The notes under the pieces: model-generated
Told to the model about the DNA's origin: nothing
Seen by the model: the letters and a program-made list of their open reading frames with translations, nothing else
Database searches by the model: none
Assembly: GCA_001564135.1 (NCBI GenBank)
Contig: LKNH01000109.1
Span: 1-8,231, forward strand
Length of the DNA: 8,231 nt
Source: Halobacteriaceae archaeon Tc-Br11_E2g27
GTDB lineage: Archaea > Halobacteriota > Halobacteria > Halobacteriales > Haloarculaceae
Direction: 5' to 3'
Part shown: piece by piece, positions 1 to 5,169 of the stretch
Layout of the letters: every line of letters starts with the position of its first letter
How positions within the stretch are numbered: the stretch's first letter is position 1
Translations under genes and position numbers: made by a program

Positions 1-180
1 GCCGTTCCCGGTCGCTCCGAGGTCCGGAGCCGTGCCAACCTCGACGAGCGAGACGTCTGCAGGAATCACTGAAGAAAGCTGCCGGAGATTATACTGGTGG
101 AGATTCGCATCGAACAGCGCCCCGTCGAATGAGGCTTTGGCAGTCTGTGCCCTGCCGATACCCCAGACAATCCGAATCAT
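1..180 (-). CDS. pdaD: Pyruvoyl-dependent arginine decarboxylase, partial (N-terminal 60 residues; 3' end beyond window)
   Basis: Reading the minus strand leftwards from an ATG at 180-178 gives 60 residues without a stop up to the window edge. The start is MIRIVWGIGRAQTAK, followed by a SFDGAL segment, QYNLRQLSSVIPAD (residues 29-42) and VGTAPDLGA (48-56). These match the pyruvoyl-dependent arginine decarboxylase family, whose proenzyme is about 155-165 residues long. The family self-cleaves between the two serines of the SS(V/I)xP motif, here Ser36-Ser37, and Ser37 becomes the pyruvoyl cofactor. The enzyme converts arginine to agmatine. In archaea agmatine supplies polyamine synthesis and the agmatidine modification of tRNA-Ile2. 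The gene lies 57 bp downstream of the NAD kinase fusion on the same strand, so co-transcription is possible. A TATA-like element near 203-210 could also give a leaderless transcript of its own. Identification rests on motifs only, but they are distinctive. The C-terminal part of the active site is outside the window. Confidence 0.88.
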   Translation of the reverse strand, partial: MIRIVWGIGRAQTAKASFDGALFDANLHQYNLRQLSSVIPADVSLVEVGTAPDLGATGNG

Positions 181-202
181 ATCTGAGATGCACCGGTACA
201 GC

Positions 203-210
203 AGTATGAA
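203..210 (-). promoter_or_regulatory. Candidate TATA element for pdaD
   Basis: On the minus strand the sequence TTCATACT is centred about 26 bp upstream of the pdaD ATG at 180. That is the spacing expected for a leaderless haloarchaeal transcript. The match to the TATA consensus is only moderate, and the gene may instead be read through from the fusion gene upstream. Confidence 0.35.
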
Positions 211-224
211 GGTGCTGATTCGGA

Positions 225-239
225 AGGCCGCTGTGGCCT
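225..239 (-). other. Small hairpin at the end of the first NAD kinase fusion
   Basis: A perfect 5-bp stem (AGGCC / GGCCT) with a 5-nt loop overlaps the TAG stop codon at 240-238 and sits in the 57-bp gap before pdaD. It could be a processing or weak pausing signal. No T-rich tract of the kind used by archaeal terminators follows it, so I do not call it a terminator. Confidence 0.3.
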
Positions 240-1926
240 AGAGCAACTCCTCGTTTTTCCGGATATGCTCGAGCATCGTGTCGTGAACTGGCCCATTCGA
301 GCCGACAAGCTCTTTACGGTCGTCGGAACCGAACTCGACGGTGTATTGCTCACCCTTGGCATCGGTGATGTTCGCACCGGCCGCGCGTGCAATCACGACA
401 CCTGCGGCAACATCCCACGCTTCGGTGCCGTACTCCCACATCCCTTCAGCCGAACCGTTCGCAAGATAACAGAAACTCAGCGCTGCGGAGCCAAGCGCTC
501 GCACACCACGGGATTCCTGATAGAAGTGTCGGAGGAACTCCCCGTCGGGGTCCCAGCCAGAGAGGAACATACTCTCGTCGAGTTCGGTGCGGTCGGTCGT
601 ATGGATTTTTGTCTCGCCCTTGTAGGCATCCTTACCCGCAATTGCGTGGAACATCTCGTCAGTTTCAGGCACGTAAACGACGCCCATGACCGGCTCCCCG
701 TCTTCGAGCAGCCCGATAGAAATCGAGTACTGTGGGTTGCCGTGTGCGAAGTTGCCGGTCCCATCAAGCGGGTCGATAACCCACTTGAAGTCACTCGTCC
801 CCTCCTGGAAGGCTGCTTCCTCCGAGAAGATGCTGTGGTCCGGAAACTCGTTTTCGATAGCGGTCGTGATGATGCGGTTTGCCTGATGGTCCGCCTCGGT
901 GACGATATCCGATTTGTTGGTTTTGTAGGTGACATCCTCAACCCGACCATGGAGCTCTCGCAGCGGCTCACCAGCACTTTCGGCGGCCTCCATTGCGATA
1001 TCGCGTGCACGCTCGACGACGCTCCGTTCGCGTTCGGGAATACGCGGCTCCAGCAGTTCCCGTGGTCCATCCTCATCCTCGCGCAATCCCCACCCGAGTT
1101 TGTTCGTCATGGCTGCCATAAACTGGTCGTCGTAGGAGGTCCGGACGATATGGGCACGTTCGCTCGCCCCAGTTACTTCGATGATAGCTCCGCCGCTCAT
1201 GATTTTCTGTGCCCGACCACCATCGACAAGCAGGCTTGCCTGCTCTCGCGTTACAATCTCGATAGTGGTTTCTGCCGAGACAACAAGCGGGCGAAGCCCA
1301 AGGCTGTGGGTATGTAACGGGACAATCTGTAGCGTATGGTTGTCCGCCGGCATATGAATCGGTCCGCCAGCGGAGAGCGAAACTCCTGTCGACCCAGTTG
1401 GCGTCGACACGGCGAGACCGGTTCCCTCGTACTGCCCAACGTACTCTCCATCCGCAAAGACCTCAAGTCGAGTAACTTTGCGGTCGAACGGGTTCTCTGG
1501 CGGGACGTGTTGAAGCATCACGTCGTTGATGCCAGTTGCGTCCACACCGCTCGCATCGACTTTGAGTTTCTGTCGGCTGTCAACGCGTGCGCGCCCACGA
1601 AGTACCTCATCAAGCGCAGCTTCCAGTTCTTCAAGTTCGACCCGTGCCAGAAACGCCATCGTTCCGGCGTTAACGCCGAGCTGTGGAATCCCGAGCGGTG
1701 TGAATCGTTTGATACCCTCGAGATAGGTTCCATCGCCCCCAAGCGTGACCCCCAATGTCGGCTTGTCAGGGTCGTACGCATCCCCAATTTTCTCCCCGAG
1801 TGCGATTGCTGCGACCTCGATATCGTTTTTGTCCGCCCAGGCCTTGACCCGTTCGAGCGGCTCGTCGCTGTTAGGACTCGTCAGCACGAGGAGTTTTTCT
1901 GTCGTTGCTAGTCTTCTGCCGTGCAT
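238..1926 (-). CDS. nadK: NAD kinase - inositol monophosphatase family fusion, first copy (putative bifunctional NAD kinase / NADP phosphatase)
   Basis: Predicted protein of 562 residues with two domains. Residues 1 to about 285 are an ATP-NAD kinase that phosphorylates NAD to NADP. It shows the GGDGT loop (63-67), the GVNAGTMAFLA segment (84-94), an Asn-Asp pair (134-135) at the usual Asn-Glu position, and STPTGST followed by LSAGGP (174-189). Residues from about 300 to the end are an inositol-monophosphatase-fold phosphatase. The expected metal and catalytic residues are present: Asp340 and Asp346 in DIVTEAD, Glu369 in FSEEA, Asp385 and Asp388 in DPLDGT, Thr390, and Asp505 in AWDVAAG. The phosphatase may act on NADP, inositol phosphate or fructose bisphosphate; the sequence cannot decide. 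I chose the ATG at 1926 over the one at 1938 because a TATA element at 1950-1957 puts the transcript start near 1928, and because the paralogue also starts Met-His-Gly. Cytosolic; no signal peptide or membrane segment. It is divergent from the CBS gene and lies upstream of pdaD. Confidence 0.88.
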   Translation of the reverse strand: MHGRRLATTEKLLVLTSPNSDEPLERVKAWADKNDIEVAAIALGEKIGDAYDPDKPTLGVTLGGDGTYLEGIKRFTPLGIPQLGVNAGTMAFLARVELEELEAALDEVLRGRARVDSRQKLKVDASGVDATGINDVMLQHVPPENPFDRKVTRLEVFADGEYVGQYEGTGLAVSTPTGSTGVSLSAGGPIHMPADNHTLQIVPLHTHSLGLRPLVVSAETTIEIVTREQASLLVDGGRAQKIMSGGAIIEVTGASERAHIVRTSYDDQFMAAMTNKLGWGLREDEDGPRELLEPRIPERERSVVERARDIAMEAAESAGEPLRELHGRVEDVTYKTNKSDIVTEADHQANRIITTAIENEFPDHSIFSEEAAFQEGTSDFKWVIDPLDGTGNFAHGNPQYSISIGLLEDGEPVMGVVYVPETDEMFHAIAGKDAYKGETKIHTTDRTELDESMFLSGWDPDGEFLRHFYQESRGVRALGSAALSFCYLANGSAEGMWEYGTEAWDVAAGVVIARAAGANITDAKGEQYTVEFGSDDRKELVGSNGPVHDTMLEHIRKNEELL

Positions 1927-1949
1927 TGACTGTACCATCGGGTGACACT

Positions 1950-1957
1950 CTTTTATG
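1950..1957 (-). promoter_or_regulatory. TATA element for the first NAD kinase fusion
   Basis: The minus strand reads CATAAAAG, centred about 26-28 bp upstream of the ATG at 1926. This predicts a nearly leaderless mRNA starting there. The alternative ATG at 1938 would lie upstream of the predicted transcript start, so the promoter geometry helps decide the start codon. Confidence 0.6.
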
Positions 1958-2145
1958 TGTTACTCACCAAGGATTTGCGGAACATCCCCATAGAGAGGGA
2001 CTAACAAAGAGAAGGACAGCTCTACCGGACGTAGAAGATTCCTACTGGTGTGGACACGGTAGTCAGATGCGAAATATCACCAAAAGCAACAGCCACAAGA
2101 CAGTACTCACACCCGGAGAAATGTCAACCGCTCGTCCAGAAACGA

Positions 2146-2153
2146 AACTATTG
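2146..2153 (+). promoter_or_regulatory. Weak candidate TATA element for the CBS gene
   Basis: AACTATTG is centred about 29 bp upstream of the ATG at 2179, after a purine-rich CGAAA that could serve as the TFB recognition element. The spacing fits a short-leader transcript, but the sequence is a poor TATA match. Low certainty. Confidence 0.3.
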
Positions 2154-2178
2154 TAGGTGATTGTTGAGAAGGGAACAT

Positions 2179-2631
2179 ATGGCAGTTATTGATATTGCCC
2201 GGAAAAACGTAGAAACGGGGACTCCTGATGAACTGGCGACTGACGTTGTGCGACGTTTGCACAAGCAGGAGGTTGGTGCGCTCGTCATCGTCGACGATGA
2301 TGGCGAACCCCTGGGGCTGGTGGGCCACCGACAGCTGTCACAGGCGCTGTTGAGTGATGAATTCGACCCTGATGAGACGCCGGTCAGCGAATTCATCGAC
2401 GACGACCTCGTCACGGTTGATGGTGACGCCGGATTGTATGACCTGCTTGATTTACTCTCCGATACTGGCCGCCGTCGCGTCCCAGTTGTCGAGGATGGGG
2501 AACTTGCTGGTATCATCTCCATCAGCGACGTTGTCATCCTGCTCGGGATGGAGCTTCAACACGTTGCTAACACTATCCGCAGCACATCACCTGCCTACGA
2601 ACGAGAGGGGCCGATGTTCTTTGACCGGTGA
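2179..2631 (+). CDS. Double CBS-domain protein
   Basis: A 150-residue acidic protein made of two CBS repeats and little else, so a stand-alone Bateman module. The first repeat spans roughly residues 1-58 (VGALVIVDDDGEPLGLVG) and the second roughly 68-125 (RRVPVVEDGELAGIISISDV). CBS pairs bind adenosyl ligands such as AMP, ATP, NAD or S-adenosylmethionine and usually regulate a partner protein. The ribose-binding pattern Gly-x-x-Ser-x-x-Asp is clear only in the second repeat (111-117). The first repeat has GLVGHRQL (46-53) and lacks the Asp, so one ligand site is more likely than two. A short tail (about 126-150) follows. I chose the ATG at 2179 because homology begins there; an upstream TTG at 2161 would add six residues with no support. 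The stop is 66 nt before the second NAD kinase fusion on the same strand, so the two may be co-transcribed. The regulated partner is unknown. Confidence 0.85.
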   Translation: MAVIDIARKNVETGTPDELATDVVRRLHKQEVGALVIVDDDGEPLGLVGHRQLSQALLSDEFDPDETPVSEFIDDDLVTVDGDAGLYDLLDLLSDTGRRRVPVVEDGELAGIISISDVVILLGMELQHVANTIRSTSPAYEREGPMFFDR

Positions 2632-2658
2632 TCTCGGTTATCTTTGCCGGATAGCGCG

Positions 2659-2675
2659 GCGGTAACCGCATGCGG
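2659..2675. repeat. Two overlapping short palindromes upstream of the second fusion gene
   Basis: GCGGTAACCGC (2659-2669) is a perfect palindrome around one central base. It overlaps CCGCATGCGG (2666-2675), another perfect palindrome. Together they lie 22-39 bp before the ATG at 2698, where a promoter or operator would be. Function unknown; GC-rich chance palindromes of this size are not rare. Confidence 0.35.
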
Positions 2676-2697
2676 CGACTTTCCGTATGTGTATCGA

Positions 2698-4494
2698 ATG
2701 CACGGAACCGGACTGGTGACCACCGAAGAGATTGTCTGCTTATACAGCCCAGGCGGCGAAGATACGGTCGAGCGTCTCACCGAGTGGGCAGAAACGACGG
2801 ATATCAGGTTCACACCCAAACCTGTCGGCGACGGAATCGAACCTGCACCGGACATGCTTGGGCTCTCTGTCGGCGGTGATGGAACCTTCTTGCAGACGCT
2901 CCATGAATGTGCACCCGCCGGTATCCCGCTTGCCGGTATCAATCGCGGAACCCTGTCCTTTCTCGCACGAATTCCACCAGCAACGGCACCCGATGCACTC
3001 GAAGAAATTTTACGGGGCGACTCACGCGTCTGCAGCCGTGAGCGCCTTCACGTAACAACCCCATCATTCGAGGCAACAGGCGTCAACGATGTGACTATCG
3101 AAGCACTTGCTTCAACCCAAACCCGCACAACCTTCCGGCTGAGCGCCTATCTCCACGTTGCAGAAGAAAATCAACAGACTGCACGGCCAGTTGGAACCGA
3201 GTTTCTGGGCGTATACGATGGCGGAGGGGCCGTCGTATCGACACCAACTGGGAGTACCGCAATGGGATTGTCAGCAGGTGGACCTGTCCATGCACCCCGT
3301 CACAACAGCGCGCTGCAGGTAACTGCCCTCCATCACGATGGCCTCGGTGAGCGAACGGTTGTCTTCGACGCGACGACAGCTCTGACGCTTGTTCCGGACC
3401 GCGCAGTACACGTCTCCGTCGACGGTGGTCGAACAGTCGGGATTGTTGGTACAGACCAACGCATCCGTATTACAGGGGCAAACGAGCCAGCGTATATCGT
3501 TCGTACGAGCATCGAACCATCGTTTTTCGCTGCGCTTTCAGAGAAACTCAACTGGACCGTGCGAAAAGATGAGCCAGCATCACTGCAGCAACCAGCCGGT
3601 GTGAGGAGGGATTCGTCTCAGCCAGGCGATCAGTTCGAACGCGGCCGTCTGCCAGCAACGGCTAGAGACGAACGTCCATCGTGGCTGTTACACCGCAAAC
3701 ATCCCGGACCGGCAGACAATTACGAATGGGCCAGTCGCGTTGCTCGCGAGGCGGCGACCGCAGCAGGGACAGTCATTCAACAGTGGGCTCAGCGAATCGA
3801 GCAGGCAGAATCGACGGCAGAGCGGTCGACCCTCGCCACGCAAGCAGAACAACGGAGCCAGCAAGTTCTCACGGCTGCACTTTCACGAGCGTTTCCCGAC
3901 CATCACATCAACGCGAGCGGGGAGATACAGTCTGAGGGAGACGAGGAGTATACCTGGTTTGTCGACGCAATCGATGGTCGAACCAACTTCGAACACAACA
4001 ACCCCAACTACTGTACAACACTCGCACTCGTCGAAAACGACGTGCCAGTCGTCGGCGTCGTCTATGCACCCGAAACGGGGGAACTCTTTCACGCCATCCG
4101 CGGTCGAACCGCCTACCGAAATGATGTCCCCATCGAACCGACAGACAGAGTTGACCTCGAACTGAGCATGCTCCTGTCGGGATACGACCCTGACGGCGAG
4201 TTTCTGCAGACGTTTTACCCGCACGTACGGGGTATTCGTCGACTCGGGAGTCAGGCGCTTAACCTTTGTTTCGTCGCCGCTGGGAGCGCTGATGGCGTCT
4301 GGGAATACGATACCTACCCCTGGGATGTCGCTGCCGGCCTCTGTATATTACGAGCAGCAGGCGGGAGAGCCAGCACCCCAACCGGTGAACGATATACGCT
4401 TGCACAGGATGCCAGCCGCCACCATCCACTACTTGCGTCAAATGGAAATTTACACACCGAACTCGTCTCACTCGTCGTTGCGACAGACAACTGA
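2698..4494 (+). CDS. NAD kinase - inositol monophosphatase family fusion, second copy with altered phosphatase site
   Basis: Predicted protein of 598 residues, colinear with the first fusion. The NAD kinase domain (about 1-290) keeps GGDGT (59-63), an Asn-Asp pair (130-131), STPTGST (181-187) and LSAGGP (191-196). It is about 11 residues longer between the Asn-Asp and STPTGST motifs. A basic, proline-containing linker (about 298-337) leads to the phosphatase-like domain (about 340-590). Aligned with the first copy, Asp340 becomes Thr378, Asp346 becomes Glu384, the metal-binding Glu369 becomes Ser407, and DPLDGT becomes DAIDGR (423-428). Asp423, Asp426 and Asp543 (PWDVAAG) remain. Phosphatase activity is therefore doubtful, though Glu409 lies nearby and might partly compensate. 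The ATG at 2698 is preferred because the protein then starts Met-His-Gly like its paralogue. A TTG at 2644 would add 18 residues of no recognisable content. No Shine-Dalgarno or clear TATA precedes it, so transcription may continue from the CBS gene. Confidence 0.85.
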   Translation: MHGTGLVTTEEIVCLYSPGGEDTVERLTEWAETTDIRFTPKPVGDGIEPAPDMLGLSVGGDGTFLQTLHECAPAGIPLAGINRGTLSFLARIPPATAPDALEEILRGDSRVCSRERLHVTTPSFEATGVNDVTIEALASTQTRTTFRLSAYLHVAEENQQTARPVGTEFLGVYDGGGAVVSTPTGSTAMGLSAGGPVHAPRHNSALQVTALHHDGLGERTVVFDATTALTLVPDRAVHVSVDGGRTVGIVGTDQRIRITGANEPAYIVRTSIEPSFFAALSEKLNWTVRKDEPASLQQPAGVRRDSSQPGDQFERGRLPATARDERPSWLLHRKHPGPADNYEWASRVAREAATAAGTVIQQWAQRIEQAESTAERSTLATQAEQRSQQVLTAALSRAFPDHHINASGEIQSEGDEEYTWFVDAIDGRTNFEHNNPNYCTTLALVENDVPVVGVVYAPETGELFHAIRGRTAYRNDVPIEPTDRVDLELSMLLSGYDPDGEFLQTFYPHVRGIRRLGSQALNLCFVAAGSADGVWEYDTYPWDVAAGLCILRAAGGRASTPTGERYTLAQDASRHHPLLASNGNLHTELVSLVVATDN

Positions 4495-4522
4495 TTAGGT
4501 CATCCATCAAGTATCCTCTTGT

Positions 4523-4843
4523 ATGGCTGATTTCGACCCGGAGAAATTCGAGGACAAGTACGCAAACTACTTCCCCGAACTGCAACGCGCCTACAAACAG
4601 GCCTTCGAGACGATGAACGACGCCTACGATTCGGAACTCATCCACGCAATCGACCAGGCGATTCTCGCCGAAAGCGAACCGTTCTATGAAGGCGACGGCG
4701 AGTTCCGTATCGAACTCCCTGAGGACCCCGCAGCGAAACTCTCCGGCGTCGTTATCGTCGATGAGGAGAAACTCGATGCGACGCTTGACCGGTATCTCGA
4801 TGAACTCGAAAGCGAACTCCAGCAAGTCTTTGGCTTGCAGTGA
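4523..4843 (+). CDS. Small conserved haloarchaeal protein, DUF5783-like
   Basis: An acidic soluble protein of 106 residues beginning MADFDPEKFEDKYANYFPEL. I recognise it as resembling the haloarchaeal family annotated DUF5783, from memory and without a search. The first two thirds look helical, with a KQAFETMNDAYDSELIHAID segment (about 30-49), then EPFYEGDGEF (about 52-61). The C-terminal part (about 83-102) is rich in Glu, Asp and Leu and could form an amphipathic helix. There is no signal peptide, membrane segment or metal-binding motif. It starts 28 nt after the second fusion gene and ends 69 nt before the RAM-domain gene. No Shine-Dalgarno is visible, so it is read either as part of an operon or from a weak promoter around 4490-4500. 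Function unknown. Confidence 0.8.
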   Translation: MADFDPEKFEDKYANYFPELQRAYKQAFETMNDAYDSELIHAIDQAILAESEPFYEGDGEFRIELPEDPAAKLSGVVIVDEEKLDATLDRYLDELESELQQVFGLQ

Positions 4844-4879
4844 ACCGGAACCGACGGCTCAGGTGAAACTGGGGGAACA

Positions 4880-4887
4880 CTTTTAGC
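4880..4887 (+). promoter_or_regulatory. TATA element for the RAM-domain gene
   Basis: CTTTTAGC is centred about 29 bp upstream of the ATG at 4913. It predicts a transcript start near 4909 and a leader of only a few nucleotides, typical of haloarchaea. Confidence 0.55.
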
Positions 4888-4896
4888 GTGTTACTG

Positions 4897-4920
4897 TGTA
4901 CCATACAATACAATGGTACA
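4897..4920. repeat. 8-bp inverted repeat spanning the start of the RAM-domain gene (possible operator)
   Basis: TGTACCAT (4897-4904) and ATGGTACA (4913-4920) are perfect reverse complements separated by an 8-bp AT-rich spacer. The right arm contains the start codon and the predicted transcript start lies in the spacer. The left arm would then be upstream of the mRNA, so a DNA operator is more likely than an RNA hairpin. The site sits just downstream of the TATA element, where a bound repressor would block initiation. Confidence 0.45.
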
Positions 4921-5143
4921 GGCGTTCATCATGGTCAAGACAGCGGCTGGCAAGTCGGCAGAACTCCAGAACCGGGTGCGTGAGATGCCCGCTATTCTGG
5001 CTGCACACGTCGTTGCTGGGCAGTACGACATCATCGTCGAGGCAGAGGGTGAAGAGGTATACGAGGTGATTCATACAGTAGCGACCGACGTGACAAATCT
5101 CGACGGGGTAGTGGATACACGAACGTATATTTGTTTAGAGTGA
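4913..5143 (+). CDS. Stand-alone Lrp/AsnC ligand-binding (RAM) domain protein
   Basis: A 76-residue protein corresponding to the ligand-binding RAM domain of Lrp/AsnC regulators, without the helix-turn-helix. The expected beta-alpha-beta-beta-alpha-beta order fits: MVQAFIMVKT, a helix over residues 13-23, HVVAGQYDIIVEAEG (residues 32-46; the conserved Gly-x-Tyr-Asp turn), a helix over about 47-61, and a last strand ending VDTRTYICLE. Such single-domain members typically form dimers or larger rings and bind amino acids, acting as sensors or as partners for full-length Lrp proteins. It cannot bind DNA by itself through a classic motif. It has its own TATA element and an inverted repeat over its start. 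Its stop is 26 bp from the stop of the convergent transporter ATPase. The ligand and partner are unknown. Confidence 0.85.
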   Translation: MVQAFIMVKTAAGKSAELQNRVREMPAILAAHVVAGQYDIIVEAEGEEVYEVIHTVATDVTNLDGVVDTRTYICLE

Positions 5144-5169
5144 CAGCGAAAACAGCAAGACCCCATGAG
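5144..5169. other. 26-bp convergent intergenic spacer
   Basis: The RAM gene (plus) and the transporter ATPase gene (minus) end tail to tail. The spacer shows no clear hairpin or T-tract for either direction, so termination probably extends into the opposite gene. Confidence 0.4.

Larger units (their letters stand above)
1927..2178. other. Divergent intergenic region between the first fusion gene and the CBS gene
   Basis: This 252-bp stretch separates two divergent genes and should carry both promoters. I see the minus-strand TATA element near its left end and a weaker plus-strand candidate near its right end. The middle holds an imperfect inverted repeat, CTAC at 2042-2045 and GTAG at 2059-2062, around GTGT and ACAC. 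I see no RNA gene or convincing coding frame. Short open frames across it have no recognisable content. Confidence 0.5.

Noticed and set aside
265..1317. Long plus-strand open frame of 350 codons opposite the first NAD kinase fusion
   Set aside because: It is antisense to a gene with complete family motifs, and its translation shows no recognisable domain and is rich in Cys and Arg. Long antisense frames are common opposite haloarchaeal genes.
1336..1911. Second plus-strand open frame of 191 codons opposite the same gene
   Set aside because: Same reasoning: full overlap with the kinase domain coding region and no recognisable content.
2042..2062. Imperfect inverted repeat (CTAC ... GTAG with inner GTGT / ACAC) between the divergent genes
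   Set aside because: The inner and outer arms do not share the same centre and the arms are only 4 bp, so it is not distinguishable from chance.
1905..2156. Short open frame through the divergent intergenic region
   Set aside because: It overlaps the start and promoter of the first fusion gene, and has no Shine-Dalgarno, no acidic composition and no recognisable motif.
2644..2697. TTG start giving an 18-residue longer second fusion
   Set aside because: The extra residues match nothing in the paralogue, whose start aligns with the ATG at 2698.
4259..4825. Minus-strand open frame of 188 codons across the end of the second fusion and the DUF5783-like gene
   Set aside because: It crosses two genes with clear homology on the other strand, and its translation is the low-complexity type expected of a shadow frame.
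5144..5169. Possible shared terminator between the convergent genes
   Set aside because: No stem-loop or T-tract is visible in the 26 bp, so I cannot support a terminator call.
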